From Olsenella sp. kh2p3 (GTDB lineage: Bacteria > Actinomycetota > Coriobacteriia > Coriobacteriales > Atopobiaceae), in contig FPKD01000001.1 in the NCBI GenBank assembly GCA_900119625.1, positions 558,001 to 622,000 of the forward strand: 64,000 nt of DNA, given 5' to 3'. The position numbers and the translations under genes were made by a program. Each line of letters begins with the position of its first letter. Within the stretch, counting starts at the first letter, position 1. The notes under the pieces are model-generated. The model made no database searches. It saw only the letters and a list, made by a program, of their open reading frames with translations, and was not told where the DNA came from. This document shows positions 44,024-52,786 of this stretch, piece after piece.

Positions 44024-46501
44024 CTAGATCTCGACGGTCTCCGGCTTGGTCAGCGGCGCGGCCTTGTACGTCTTGGTGCGGTCGTCGTCGATCACGCCGC
44101 TCCAGTTGAGGCCGAAGCAGAAGTCGTACGTGTTGCCCTCGGAGTCGGTGTAGCAGTCGAGGTCGCGCGGCACGTCCTCGTCGTTTGCCTCGACGGTCTC
44201 CATGTCCTTGGGCTGCTGGAATGCGAGAAGGCCAGAGGGCTCCGTCTTGCCAACGATGATGTTGGCGTACGCCTGGTCGACTGGGTGGGTCTGCATGCTG
44301 AAGCTCTGCAGGATAACGTCGCAATATGGCTCAAGCTCTGCAAAGACCATCGGTCGGGTGGTCTCGACAATCACGATAATCTTGCCGTTGGGCATCTTCT
44401 CGCGCGTGCTCTTAACCAGCTCGAGGTCAGACAGGTTGCTCGCGGACTGGGTCTTACCCCTGTAGGAGCGGTTTTCTTTTGTTCCGTCTGCAAGGGTGTC
44501 GCCGCCGATGGACACCTCTCTGGCAGTGCTAGCAGTATAGGGCTCGTACTGCAGGGTTATCGGGAGGTACTCAACGGGGCCTTCAGCCATGCCAAAGCCG
44601 CTGCCTCCCTGTACGCCGTCGTTGGGGTCCTTGGGGCCGCCAATCCTCACGATTGCATACTCGCAATCAGCAAGCTGATCGGCACCAAGACGCGTGCAGT
44701 CGCTCTCCTGGAACACGCCGGTAGTGACTTCGCCTGTAAACATGTTCGTCGAGCTGCCGGTGCCCTCAGCAGCAACCCCATCCGTCACCACGTCAAAGGT
44801 GTCGGCAAGCATGTCAACAGGGAGCGCAGGCTCAAAGTGCGCGGGCGTCGCCGAGAAGAAGCCGCCGCCGGTGACCAGGTGCTGGGGGACATAGCACTTT
44901 GGCTTGCCAGAGGGGCCGCCCTTTGCAATCACGTTGCCCTTGTTCTTGAGCATGACGATGGTCTTCTCAGACGCCTCAATGCCAAAGTCGGTTGCTGCGG
45001 TGCTCTCAAGGACCTCCTTGGCAGCCGTACGATCGCTGTAGGGATTCTCAAAGAGGTCAACGTCCATCATGACCTTGGTAATCCTGCGCGCAGACTCCCT
45101 CACGCGCTCCAGGGCGCCATCCTCGCCAAGCTCATCCTGAAGGAGCTTGTAGGCTTCCTTTCCAACCTCCATGTCAAAGCCGCCGCCATACTGGTCGATG
45201 CCAGCATCAATCATCTTCTGGTAGCGCTCTGGCTCGGTGAGGTCGAGAACACCGTAGGTCTGGCTAGTAAGGATGCCCCAGTCGGTAACAAACATGCCAT
45301 CCCAGCCAGCGTTGCGCAGGATGGACAGGTTGCGCTTGTTGTATCCGGAGCCAACGTTCTCTCCGTACTTCTCGTCTTCGGAATACGCGATGCCATAGCA
45401 GGGCATCACTGAGGCCATCTGCTCGGTCTTGGAATCGAGCTTCATGCCGCCGTCCAGGAACGGGACAAGGTGGGCATTGAAATTGTCACCGGGAAAAACG
45501 TTATACGCACCCGTCGACGAATGGTCGTTGCGCCCGCCTTCAGAGCAGCCCTCGCCCACGTAGTGCTTGAGCATTGCCGCAACGGAGTCCTTGCCCCAGC
45601 CCTGGTCGTCAGTTGCCTCATCGTCGCCCCATGTGGACTGGAGGCCAGCAGAGAAGGCCTGCGTGAAGTCTCGGTTGAGGGCGGGGTCCTCAGACACCGA
45701 ACCTGAGAGGCGACAGCCGATGGGGCTGGAGTAAACGTCTACCTGGGGGCCAAGCTCGCAGCGGACGCCGGTGGCACGCCAGGCGCGACCGAGCCACATG
45801 CCGGCCTTGCGCCAGACGTCCTTATCCATGGCAGAAGCAAGCGTAACGTTGTCTGGAATGCCGAAGAGCTGATATTGGTCGGTGGAGTTGAGGTACGGAA
45901 TGCCGTAGGAGCTCTTCTCGCACGCCTCTTGAACCATGTTGATCCAAGAGATGTCGCTGGCGTAGGACTCGTCATCGGACTCGAGACGAGAAACGCCAGC
46001 CCTGGAGCCCTGCTCAACGAGGCTGATGTCATCGGGATCGCTAGAACCACCGGGAACGGCCGACCCACCGGAGGCTCCCCCGTGCCACATGAGCTTGAGG
46101 CAATCTTCCCACTCCATCATCTCTGCCAGGGCCTTGGATCGGTCGTCGACGCTCTGGCGCCAGTCCTCGTAGAAGTCGAGCTTTCCGTTGCCGTTCATGT
46201 CCTTGAAGGCCAGGCCGTCCACCTGGATGATCTTGGAGGTGTCCATGACGCCCAGCTCGGCGCCGCCATCCGGGTTGGTGTAGCGGGTCCAGCCGTCGCG
46301 GGTCTCCTCGCTCGTCCACTTGGCCTGGACGTCGGAGCCGTCCGGGTCGATGGGGTACTTGTCGGCAGTAGGCAGCGAGGCCGCGGCGTCCTTCTCGCCC
46401 GTAGCGTCACCCCCGGTAGAGCAACCCGCAAGCCCCGCAATTGCCGCCGCGGCGGCAGACCCGGCGAGGAAGTTCCTGCGCGTAACGTTTCCTTGTTTCA
46501 T
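44024..46501 (-). CDS. Tat-exported lipoprotein beta-glucosidase, family GH3 (copy 2)
   Basis: An 825-residue enzyme and tandem paralogue of copy 1. The twin Arg motif and Cys27 lipobox (IAGLAGCSTG) match copy 1. The same EF-hand-like loop, barrel motif AMLKHYVGEGCSEGGRND and nucleophile Asp in GMFVTDWG are present. The C-domain is the same type. Start ATG 46501 has GGAGG upstream. About 240 bases near the 5' end and the last 100 bases are almost identical to copy 1, while the middle is diverged, which suggests gene conversion or strong constraint. Probably the same operon as copy 1. Confidence 0.9.
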   Translation of the reverse strand: MKQGNVTRRNFLAGSAAAAAIAGLAGCSTGGDATGEKDAAASLPTADKYPIDPDGSDVQAKWTSEETRDGWTRYTNPDGGAELGVMDTSKIIQVDGLAFKDMNGNGKLDFYEDWRQSVDDRSKALAEMMEWEDCLKLMWHGGASGGSAVPGGSSDPDDISLVEQGSRAGVSRLESDDESYASDISWINMVQEACEKSSYGIPYLNSTDQYQLFGIPDNVTLASAMDKDVWRKAGMWLGRAWRATGVRCELGPQVDVYSSPIGCRLSGSVSEDPALNRDFTQAFSAGLQSTWGDDEATDDQGWGKDSVAAMLKHYVGEGCSEGGRNDHSSTGAYNVFPGDNFNAHLVPFLDGGMKLDSKTEQMASVMPCYGIAYSEDEKYGENVGSGYNKRNLSILRNAGWDGMFVTDWGILTSQTYGVLDLTEPERYQKMIDAGIDQYGGGFDMEVGKEAYKLLQDELGEDGALERVRESARRITKVMMDVDLFENPYSDRTAAKEVLESTAATDFGIEASEKTIVMLKNKGNVIAKGGPSGKPKCYVPQHLVTGGGFFSATPAHFEPALPVDMLADTFDVVTDGVAAEGTGSSTNMFTGEVTTGVFQESDCTRLGADQLADCEYAIVRIGGPKDPNDGVQGGSGFGMAEGPVEYLPITLQYEPYTASTAREVSIGGDTLADGTKENRSYRGKTQSASNLSDLELVKSTREKMPNGKIIVIVETTRPMVFAELEPYCDVILQSFSMQTHPVDQAYANIIVGKTEPSGLLAFQQPKDMETVEANDEDVPRDLDCYTDSEGNTYDFCFGLNWSGVIDDDRTKTYKAAPLTKPETVEI

Positions 46502-46566
46502 TGCCCCTCCATTTACGATAGACCCCTTCGCGTTAGCCGGGCATTCCCTCCCAGGCCAAGCGCACC

Positions 46567-46581
46567 TTAAATCCCATTTAA
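46567..46581. promoter_or_regulatory. Perfect 6-3-6 dyad upstream of GH3 copy 2
   Basis: TTAAAT-ccc-ATTTAA lies 66 bases upstream of the start codon. It stands out as AT-rich in a GC-rich region and could be an operator. Confidence 0.4.
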
Positions 46582-47034
46582 AGTGGGGTGGTTGGACGAC
46601 AGGAGCAGCTGCCACAGACTGTCCAGCGCGTGCCGTGGATTGTGGGTGATTGGCCGTTCGCCGGCGGGCTGGCACAGGGAGATGGTGGGGCTCTCGGTGA
46701 CGCTATTTCCGTGCCCTTCTCGTAACCAGGGATAGCCGTAGTCGTTTCTCAAAAACCAATAAAGAACATCTGGCCAGGTGGGAGGGATACCCCTTCGGCT
46801 CTCCTTGAGGCCTCGTCCTGGGAGTGCCGAGGTTTCTCGTTGTCATTTATTGCGCGAAATCTCTTGATAAGAACCCTCTTAACTGGGGCAATACACTACT
46901 TTCCAGGAAAATCACGCAATAATGGCGGGCAAAAAGACCACTGGCCAGACTGGGTGACAGCGCATACGGCAACCGGCATGATCGAATCCTCCCGTTATTG
47001 CTGTCAATAAAAAAATGAACACCACCCATGCATC

Positions 47035-47071
47035 GAGAAAGGCGGACCCACCCACGAGGGGCAGGCCCGCC
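47035..47071 (-). terminator. Terminator after the permuted GH3 gene
   Basis: On the minus strand GGCGGGCC ... GGTCCGCC forms a stem (one G-T pair) with an inner CCC/GGG pairing, followed by TTTCTC. Confidence 0.65.
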
Positions 47072-47100
47072 AAACCAAACGCCTATCGAGCAGTCCGAAG

Positions 47101-50100
47101 CTACGCCTCGCCGCCGTCGCCCGTAGCAGCAGCGTCTGCCGCCGCGGCAGCCCTCTCGGCCACGCGCTTCTTGTGGTTGCGCCAACCGGTCCAGAACACC
47201 AGCGCAATCACTGCGGCGCCACCGGCGGTCACGCCAATGCGAACCTTGTCGACCGCCTGCAGGCCAGGCACGTAGGCGCTACCAGGCATCGCGCCCTCCA
47301 TGGCCTTGGAGTTGGCCGTGACGTACAGCAGGTGATGAATGGCCTCGCGCGCGTAGTGATACTCGGCGGAGTTATTCTCGTCGTACTGGTAGTTGTTCTC
47401 GTTTGAGCGCAGACGCGAGTCACCGCCGGCGCGAATCATCTGGCTGCTGTCCATATACGGAGCGGCAGAGTTTGCGGAGTCGGTAACAATCCACCCATTA
47501 AAGCCCCACTCGTTGCGAGCCAGGCCGGTCAGCAGGGCGTAGTTTCCGCCTGCCCACGTGGCGCCCACGCGGTTGAAGGCGCTCATGATTGCCTGGCAAG
47601 CATCAACCTTGGTCGTTGCCATGGAGTAGGAGCCATCCGCGCCCTGCTCAACATAGTTCTCGTCGACGGTACCCACGTGCATGCAAATGTCAAAGGGCTT
47701 GACGTAGATCTCGCGAATCGCCTGCTCGTTTGACCACGTGGCGCATCCCTGCTCAATGCCACCGTCGCCACGGTGGTTCTCTTGATCGTTAAGAGCAAAG
47801 TGCTTGATGGTGGAGTAGACGCCCTTCTCGGCAGCACCCTTGATCTCAAGCGACGCAACGGTTCCGCTGATAACGGGGTCCTCGGAGTAGTACTCGCCAT
47901 TACGACCAGTGAAGGGCGTGCGGTGAATGATCATCGAGGGCGCGTACCATCCAGTGGTCCCGCCGATGTTTGCCTCGTTGCCAATCATCGCGCCGTAAGC
48001 CGAAGCGAGGTCCTGGTTCCAGGTCTGTGCCATCACGACTGGCGAGCAGAACATCATTCCTGTACCACCGTAGATAAGACCAGCTGCGGTATCGGCATCG
48101 ATGTTGAACGGCTTTCCAATAGATTGGACAAAGTTGGAGCCATACCCAGAATGGCCGACAAGCTCGCGATAGTCCTCGGCAGAGAGCTCGTCAAGCAGCT
48201 GGTTCCACATCGGGTCGTTGTAGTCCTTGCCACGCAGGTCGATGAGCGAAATGCCGTTGTCCTGACCATAGACCGGCGTGTCAGAAATTGTCGCATCGCT
48301 CACGGGGTTGCCAGAGTCAAGGCCCTTGAGGCGATCGATCAGCTCGGGGCTGGCGACCTTCCCCCATGCGTACGAGACGGGATCGCCATTCTCGTCCACG
48401 GCATTAATCTCTGCGCCCCAGGTGGACACATTGCCCTCCAGCGGCGTTCCGTCATGCTTGGGGAAGGTGCCCTCCCAGTCCGCACGGGTGAGGTAAGTGA
48501 CGTCGCCCTTGGCATCGCCGAAGAGGTTCGTTATCTCGGCACCGCTCTTTGTGTCGGTCGCATAGGTAGTGGTATCGACATCCGTGTTGCTCGGCACGTA
48601 GGTGCTCACGCGGGAGGCGTCGCCCGCCACGTTTGCGCCCTTGGCGGCAAGCACGTTGTTCACCGCATCATGGGAATCGTGAGCAGCGGTAACGTAGTAG
48701 GTGCCAGCATCCAGGATGTACGTCTTGGCTCCGTTGGCGTCATAGGCCTTGAGCATGTCCTGGTCAAACGTGACGGAAACCGTCTGGGTCTCGCCAGGCT
48801 CAAGCAGCTTTGTCTTTCCATAGTTCACCAGCTGGACCGCGCTCTTCTCGACCCCATTCGCGCGGTCGTAGTCGGTGTAGGGGCTCTGTGCGTAGACCTC
48901 AACAACGTCTTTGCCCGCGACATCACCCGTGTTGGTAACGTCTACAGACACGGTGCACGTGGTGCCATCCCAGCTGGCCTGATAGTTGCTCCAGTCAAAG
49001 GTGGTGTAGCTCAGACCGTAGCCAAACGGGTATACAACCTCGCTGTCGTAGTCAAAGTCGCCAGCGTTGCCCTGGCCAAGGACAGCATCCTCGTATCGGG
49101 TCTCGTAGTAGCGATAGCCAACATAGATGCCCTCGGCATACGAGACGTACGAATAGCCGGTAAGGTTTCCATCGCCATCGATGTACTGATAGTCGCCGTA
49201 GTTCTGGGCAGCTGGGGAGTTGAGCGAGTTAGCCTCAAACGTGTCGACGGTCTTGCCAGAAGGGCTGACCTCGCCGGCAAAGATGTCCGCCAGAGAATCG
49301 GTACCATACCTGCCTGTCGAGGGAACAAACAGGACGCTCTTAATGTTAGGGAACTGCTCGAGCCAGCCCAGGTTCAGCGCCGAGGCGGTGTTGAGAATCA
49401 CTACGCCATTATCAAAGTTGTCATTGATGTACTGAAGAATCTCCAGCTCGGTAGAGTCGGGCTCGAGATAGGTCTTTGCCTTATCCTCCGCGCTTGTGGC
49501 GTGGTTGTACATGGAACGCGGCATGTCGCGTCCCTCGCCCGCAACGCGGCGCATCACAAACACGGGCACGGTGTCCTTCGTAGAATCGAGCACCCCATCG
49601 GCAGACTCAAGCTCGCTGAGCGGGCACTCGTTGATACGGAAGTCCTCGGCTGCGCCAAAGTTGATTGAACCGGTACCCATGGTGTACTTGCTGCCCGCGC
49701 CCTTGGTGTAGAAGTCCATGAGGGTTTGGTTCACCCCGAACCCGCGGCTCTCAAAAGAGTCCTTGAGCTGGTTCGAGTTACCTTTGGCACCGGTAAACTG
49801 CGTGAGGACGCTCTGGGTTGCGGTGAGATTCTTGACGGACTCGCCAAAGAAGCTGAACGTGGTGCCCTGCTCAAACGGCATCGTATTGCCGTCATTCTTG
49901 AGCAGCACGTATCCTTCGTTGGCAATCTGGCGGTCAAGCTGCTTCTCCGCGTCGCCAATGCTGTCCTTGTCGTAATCTGCCTTGTAGTAGTCCAGGTCAA
50001 GTCCTGCGGTGTTCGCCTTGGAGTTATCCCAGGACTGCTGGTATCCGGCACTGTTGTTGACCATGCGGGAAATCATGCTGTTGGGCAGCATGACATTCAC

Positions 50101-50232
50101 GCCCACCATCGCCACCGCAAGCACCACAACCAGCACGGACTTGAGGATGGTCTTGATGACCCTCCCCACCTTGCGGGCGCGGCTTACGGTGCGCACGCCG
50201 CTGGCGCTTCCACCGGCCTTCTTCTTTCCCAT
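47101..50232 (-). CDS. Circularly permuted GH3 glycosidase anchored at both ends (copy 3)
   Basis: A 1043-residue surface enzyme with domain order reversed from normal GH3. After an N-terminal membrane helix (about 24-50, ILKSVLVVVLAVAMVGVNVML) comes the GH3 C-domain (ANEGYVLLKNDGNTMPF), then a fibronectin-III domain (GKDVVEVYAQSPYT), then the catalytic barrel with STIKHFALNDQENHR and nucleophile Asp in GWIVTDSANS. A second helix near residue 1000 (GVTAGGAAVIALVFWTGW) and a basic cytoplasmic tail follow. Reversed GH3 enzymes are known from rumen bacteria. GGAGGG precedes ATG 50232. It is divergent from LytTR pair 2. Confidence 0.88.
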   Translation of the reverse strand: MGKKKAGGSASGVRTVSRARKVGRVIKTILKSVLVVVLAVAMVGVNVMLPNSMISRMVNNSAGYQQSWDNSKANTAGLDLDYYKADYDKDSIGDAEKQLDRQIANEGYVLLKNDGNTMPFEQGTTFSFFGESVKNLTATQSVLTQFTGAKGNSNQLKDSFESRGFGVNQTLMDFYTKGAGSKYTMGTGSINFGAAEDFRINECPLSELESADGVLDSTKDTVPVFVMRRVAGEGRDMPRSMYNHATSAEDKAKTYLEPDSTELEILQYINDNFDNGVVILNTASALNLGWLEQFPNIKSVLFVPSTGRYGTDSLADIFAGEVSPSGKTVDTFEANSLNSPAAQNYGDYQYIDGDGNLTGYSYVSYAEGIYVGYRYYETRYEDAVLGQGNAGDFDYDSEVVYPFGYGLSYTTFDWSNYQASWDGTTCTVSVDVTNTGDVAGKDVVEVYAQSPYTDYDRANGVEKSAVQLVNYGKTKLLEPGETQTVSVTFDQDMLKAYDANGAKTYILDAGTYYVTAAHDSHDAVNNVLAAKGANVAGDASRVSTYVPSNTDVDTTTYATDTKSGAEITNLFGDAKGDVTYLTRADWEGTFPKHDGTPLEGNVSTWGAEINAVDENGDPVSYAWGKVASPELIDRLKGLDSGNPVSDATISDTPVYGQDNGISLIDLRGKDYNDPMWNQLLDELSAEDYRELVGHSGYGSNFVQSIGKPFNIDADTAAGLIYGGTGMMFCSPVVMAQTWNQDLASAYGAMIGNEANIGGTTGWYAPSMIIHRTPFTGRNGEYYSEDPVISGTVASLEIKGAAEKGVYSTIKHFALNDQENHRGDGGIEQGCATWSNEQAIREIYVKPFDICMHVGTVDENYVEQGADGSYSMATTKVDACQAIMSAFNRVGATWAGGNYALLTGLARNEWGFNGWIVTDSANSAAPYMDSSQMIRAGGDSRLRSNENNYQYDENNSAEYHYAREAIHHLLYVTANSKAMEGAMPGSAYVPGLQAVDKVRIGVTAGGAAVIALVFWTGWRNHKKRVAERAAAAADAAATGDGGEA

Positions 50233-50300
50233 CTCTTCCCTCCGTCGCTACCACGGGCGAGCCACATCTCCCGCCCTAATTCAAAACCAAAGGTCAAGGT

Positions 50301-50323
50301 AGTTCAGCTAAGCTGGAGAAACT
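50301..50323. promoter_or_regulatory. Dyad in the divergent promoter region of GH3 copy 3 and LytTR pair 2
   Basis: AGTT-CAGCT-A-AGCTG-gaga-AACT: a nested inverted repeat centred on CAGCTAAGCTG, midway in the 151-base gap between the divergent genes. It could serve either promoter. Confidence 0.4.
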
Positions 50324-50383
50324 CAAAAGGTGACCAATTCCGTCACTCGCGGGACAGATTTGGAATGAGGGGGGAGACGCCCG

Positions 50384-51100
50384 TTGACCACGTACAAGGT
50401 GCTCATGGTCGAGGATGACGACAAGGCGGCTGCGACGCTTGCCGAGCACCTCGAGCACTTTGGTACCGAGCAGGGCGCCCGCTTCCTGGTGACACGTCTG
50501 GCAACGGCCTTTGATCTCTCGGAAGCTGGAGTCGTTGACCTTATCTTCATGGACATAGACCTGCCGGGCATCAACGGCATGGAGGCCGCCCAGCTGCTGC
50601 GCGAGGAGAACGCCTCCACGCCGCTTATCTTTGTGACCAACCTCGCACAGTACGCCGTAAAGGGATACCAGGTGGACGCGCTGGACTTCATGGTCAAACC
50701 GGTAAGCTACGGCGACTTTGCCATGCGAATGGGGCGCGCGATGCGCGTAATGGAGAAGAACGCCGCGCACACCATGGCGCTTCCCACTGCTAGCGGCACG
50801 CGCGTTATCAACGTGAACGATATCACGCACGTCGAGCTGGCAAAGCACGACCTTCTCTACCACGTAGCAGGCTTCGAACAGCCGCTTCGCCGGCGCGGCA
50901 GCATTAGCGGTGCGCGAGAAGAGCTCCCACAGGACCTCTTTATCACCGTGAGCCAGGGATGCCTCGCCAACATGGCACACGTAACCACAGTACTCAGCGA
51001 TTCCGTGCGTTTGGACGATGGCACCCAGCTCTTCTTTAGCCGCTCGCGCAAGAAGCCCTGCCTCGAGACGCTTGCGCGCTACTTTGGAGGCACCATATGA
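50384..51100 (+). CDS. LytTR-family response regulator, copy 2
   Basis: A 238-residue regulator paralogous to copy 1: receiver with phosphoacceptor Asp57 in LIFMDIDLPG and FMVKPVSYGD, then a LytTR domain (DLFITVSQGCLANMAHVTTV). The start is read as TTG 50384 because GGGGGAG lies 7 bases upstream and the homology with copy 1 begins there; no ATG is suitably placed. The stop overlaps the kinase start (ATGA). It is divergent from GH3 copy 3. Its kinase partner is interrupted by a stop codon, so it may now receive signal from another kinase. Confidence 0.9.
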   Translation: MTTYKVLMVEDDDKAAATLAEHLEHFGTEQGARFLVTRLATAFDLSEAGVVDLIFMDIDLPGINGMEAAQLLREENASTPLIFVTNLAQYAVKGYQVDALDFMVKPVSYGDFAMRMGRAMRVMEKNAAHTMALPTASGTRVINVNDITHVELAKHDLLYHVAGFEQPLRRRGSISGAREELPQDLFITVSQGCLANMAHVTTVLSDSVRLDDGTQLFFSRSRKKPCLETLARYFGGTI

Positions 51101-52497
51101 TGCCTGGCGCCGAAGCGCTTGCTTTGGGACTGAAGTACGCCGTAGGCGGCTCCGCGCTGTTTGCCGAGGTCCTAATTGCGGCGTGCCTGTTCGCCCACGG
51201 ACAGCCCACCAGGCAGCATCCCATAGCAAGGGCGGTCGCAGCTGTCGGGCTACTTTTTGCCACCGAACTTTTAACGTCTTTCCTCGCAGGAACCAGAAGT
51301 ACTGACGACGGCTCTTTGGTTGTCCTCAACATCGATGCCAGCTACCCGCTTTCGCTGGGCATCATCGGAGGGCTCGTTACCTGCACCGCATTTCTCCTTG
51401 TCACCATCCCGACGCTTCTTGCCTGCTTCGAGATGAGCCCCTAGGCGGCAACCTTCTGCGCCACCGCAGGCTACGCGCTCCAAAACCTGGCAAGCAGCAT
51501 CGGAGAGACTGTGGGGCTCATCCTTAGCGCGGCAGGTGTCCCCGGCATCGTGACAGGCGGAAACGCATGGCTTACCGCCATTAGCTGTACCGCAGTCTAT
51601 GCCATAGCCTACCTGCTCTTTATTAGGCGCATCGAGCCGAAGGGGCTCGAGGGGCGCGGCAACCCCGCCATGCTTGCTATGGTCGTGGTGGTGGTCTTTG
51701 GCATCATCGAGTTCGACCTCATTCTCAAGTACGTGGTGACCGGAAGCCTGGCGCTGCCCGTGACGCTGTGCATGCGCGCGTTTCATGCGCTTATCTGCGT
51801 CTTTGTGATCATTGCCGAGGTTGAGCTGGTCGTGGTGCGTCAGCTCTCCTCCGAGAAGGCCGCCGCCGAGCGGCTCTTGGCCGAGCAGGAGCGCCAGTAC
51901 CAGCTCTCGCGCGAGAACATCGAGGCCATCAACATCAAGTGTCACGACCTTCGCCACCAGATCCGCTCGCTTGCGGCGGGCGAGAAGACCGTCGATAAAG
52001 ACGTGCTCGAAAGCGTCGCGCGCGATATCAACGTCTATGACTCCAAGGTCCACACCGGCAACGACGCCCTGGATACCATCCTCACCGAGAAAAGCCTGCT
52101 CTGCGAGAGCCGCCATATCACTCTTACCTGCGTGGCGGACGGTGCGGCGCTAGACTTCATGGCGCCGGCGGACCTCTACGCCCTCTTTGGCAACGCGCTC
52201 GACAATGCTATCGAGGCCGTAGAGCACCTGGACGATGCGGCAAGGAGGTCCATCTCGCTCATCGTGCGCAGGCGCGCCGGAACCGTGACCATCCACGTGG
52301 AGAACTACTACGACCCCACTGCCAGTGCAAAGAGCTTCAAAGGCGACGTGCCGGCAAGCACTAAGGGCAACCCTCTCAACCACGGCTTTGGCACACGCTC
52401 GATGAAGGCGATCGTCGAGCGCTACGGTGGTACGCTTGCCTTCTCGGCAAACGGGACGACCTTCTGCGTGGACGCCGTAATTCCAGAGCGCGCATAG
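51097..52497 (+). pseudogene. AgrC-type sensor kinase, copy 2, interrupted by an in-frame amber codon
   Basis: Residues 1-115 (51097-51441) and 117-466 (51445-52497) are in one frame, separated only by TAG at 51442-51444. The paralogue at 39077 reads DAPPQAALFC where this one reads EMSP-stop-AATFC, so the stop replaces Gln110 of the paralogue, a CAG to TAG change. The rest is intact: membrane helices, INIKCHDLRHQI H-box, LFGNALDNAIEAV N-box and GFGTRSMKAIVERYGGT. A GTG at 51511 with GGAGAG upstream could start a truncated kinase. It could be a true loss, suppressed, or a sequence error. It is coupled to the regulator by a 4-base overlap. Confidence 0.85.
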
Positions 52498-52551
52498 GCG
52501 CTCGTCCACTGCTATCACCTGGCGCGATAGCCAGTCAACGCGAATAACGAT

Positions 52552-52580
52552 TTGAGATTCAGCCAGACGCTAGCTACAGT
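52552..52580 (+). promoter_or_regulatory. Promoter of the metNIQ operon
   Basis: TTGAGA (52552-52557), a 17-base spacer, and TACAGT (52575-52580). The expected start site is near 52587, directly before an ATG at 52589. Confidence 0.6.
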
Positions 52581-52588
52581 GTTGGACC

Positions 52589-52786
52589 ATGAACACGACG
52601 AGCAGCACATACACCTTTGCGCTCATGCGCCAGCAGATGCCCAAGCCCGGGCACCCTCGCCGCTAGCAGCCTGCCGCATCACCCGGCACGGGCCGCTAGC
52701 GCGAAGGGACCGGGCGTCTTACCAGCACGGCTTTTGCACAGGGTCGTGCACTTTACCAGCAGGCGGCATCGAGCGGAGCGCACGTT
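52589..52786 (+). promoter_or_regulatory. Structured leader of metNIQ with a possible 25-codon leader ORF
   Basis: The 198-base leader begins with a 25-codon frame (MNTTSSTYTFALMRQQMPKPGHPRR) at 52589-52666 that lacks a ribosome site but starts next to the predicted transcript start. Its stop lies in one arm of a stem CGCTAGC/GCTAGCG (52661-52701) enclosing TGCCG/CGGCA. Then two copies of TTACCAGCA or TACCAGCA flank a small hairpin TGCAC/GTGCA. The geometry suggests attenuation, but no known riboswitch core was recognised. Confidence 0.35.

Larger units (their letters stand above)
46502..47100. other. 599-base intergenic region upstream of GH3 copy 2
   Basis: No gene is seen. The part nearest the GH3 start holds a perfect dyad TTAAAT-ccc-ATTTAA (46567-46581). 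The stretch at about 46620-46670 resembles 43870-43930 upstream of copy 1, so the duplication took its promoter along. Further on is ACCCTCTTAACT (46873-46884), the reverse of the copy-1 LytTR-like word. The distal end holds the terminator of the next gene. Confidence 0.5.

Noticed and set aside
52498..52786. AgrD-like signal peptide gene next to LytTR pair 2
   Set aside because: The only small frame (52589-52666) lacks a hydrophobic or amphipathic leader and the Cys and acidic tail expected of AgrD, and no AgrB is present.
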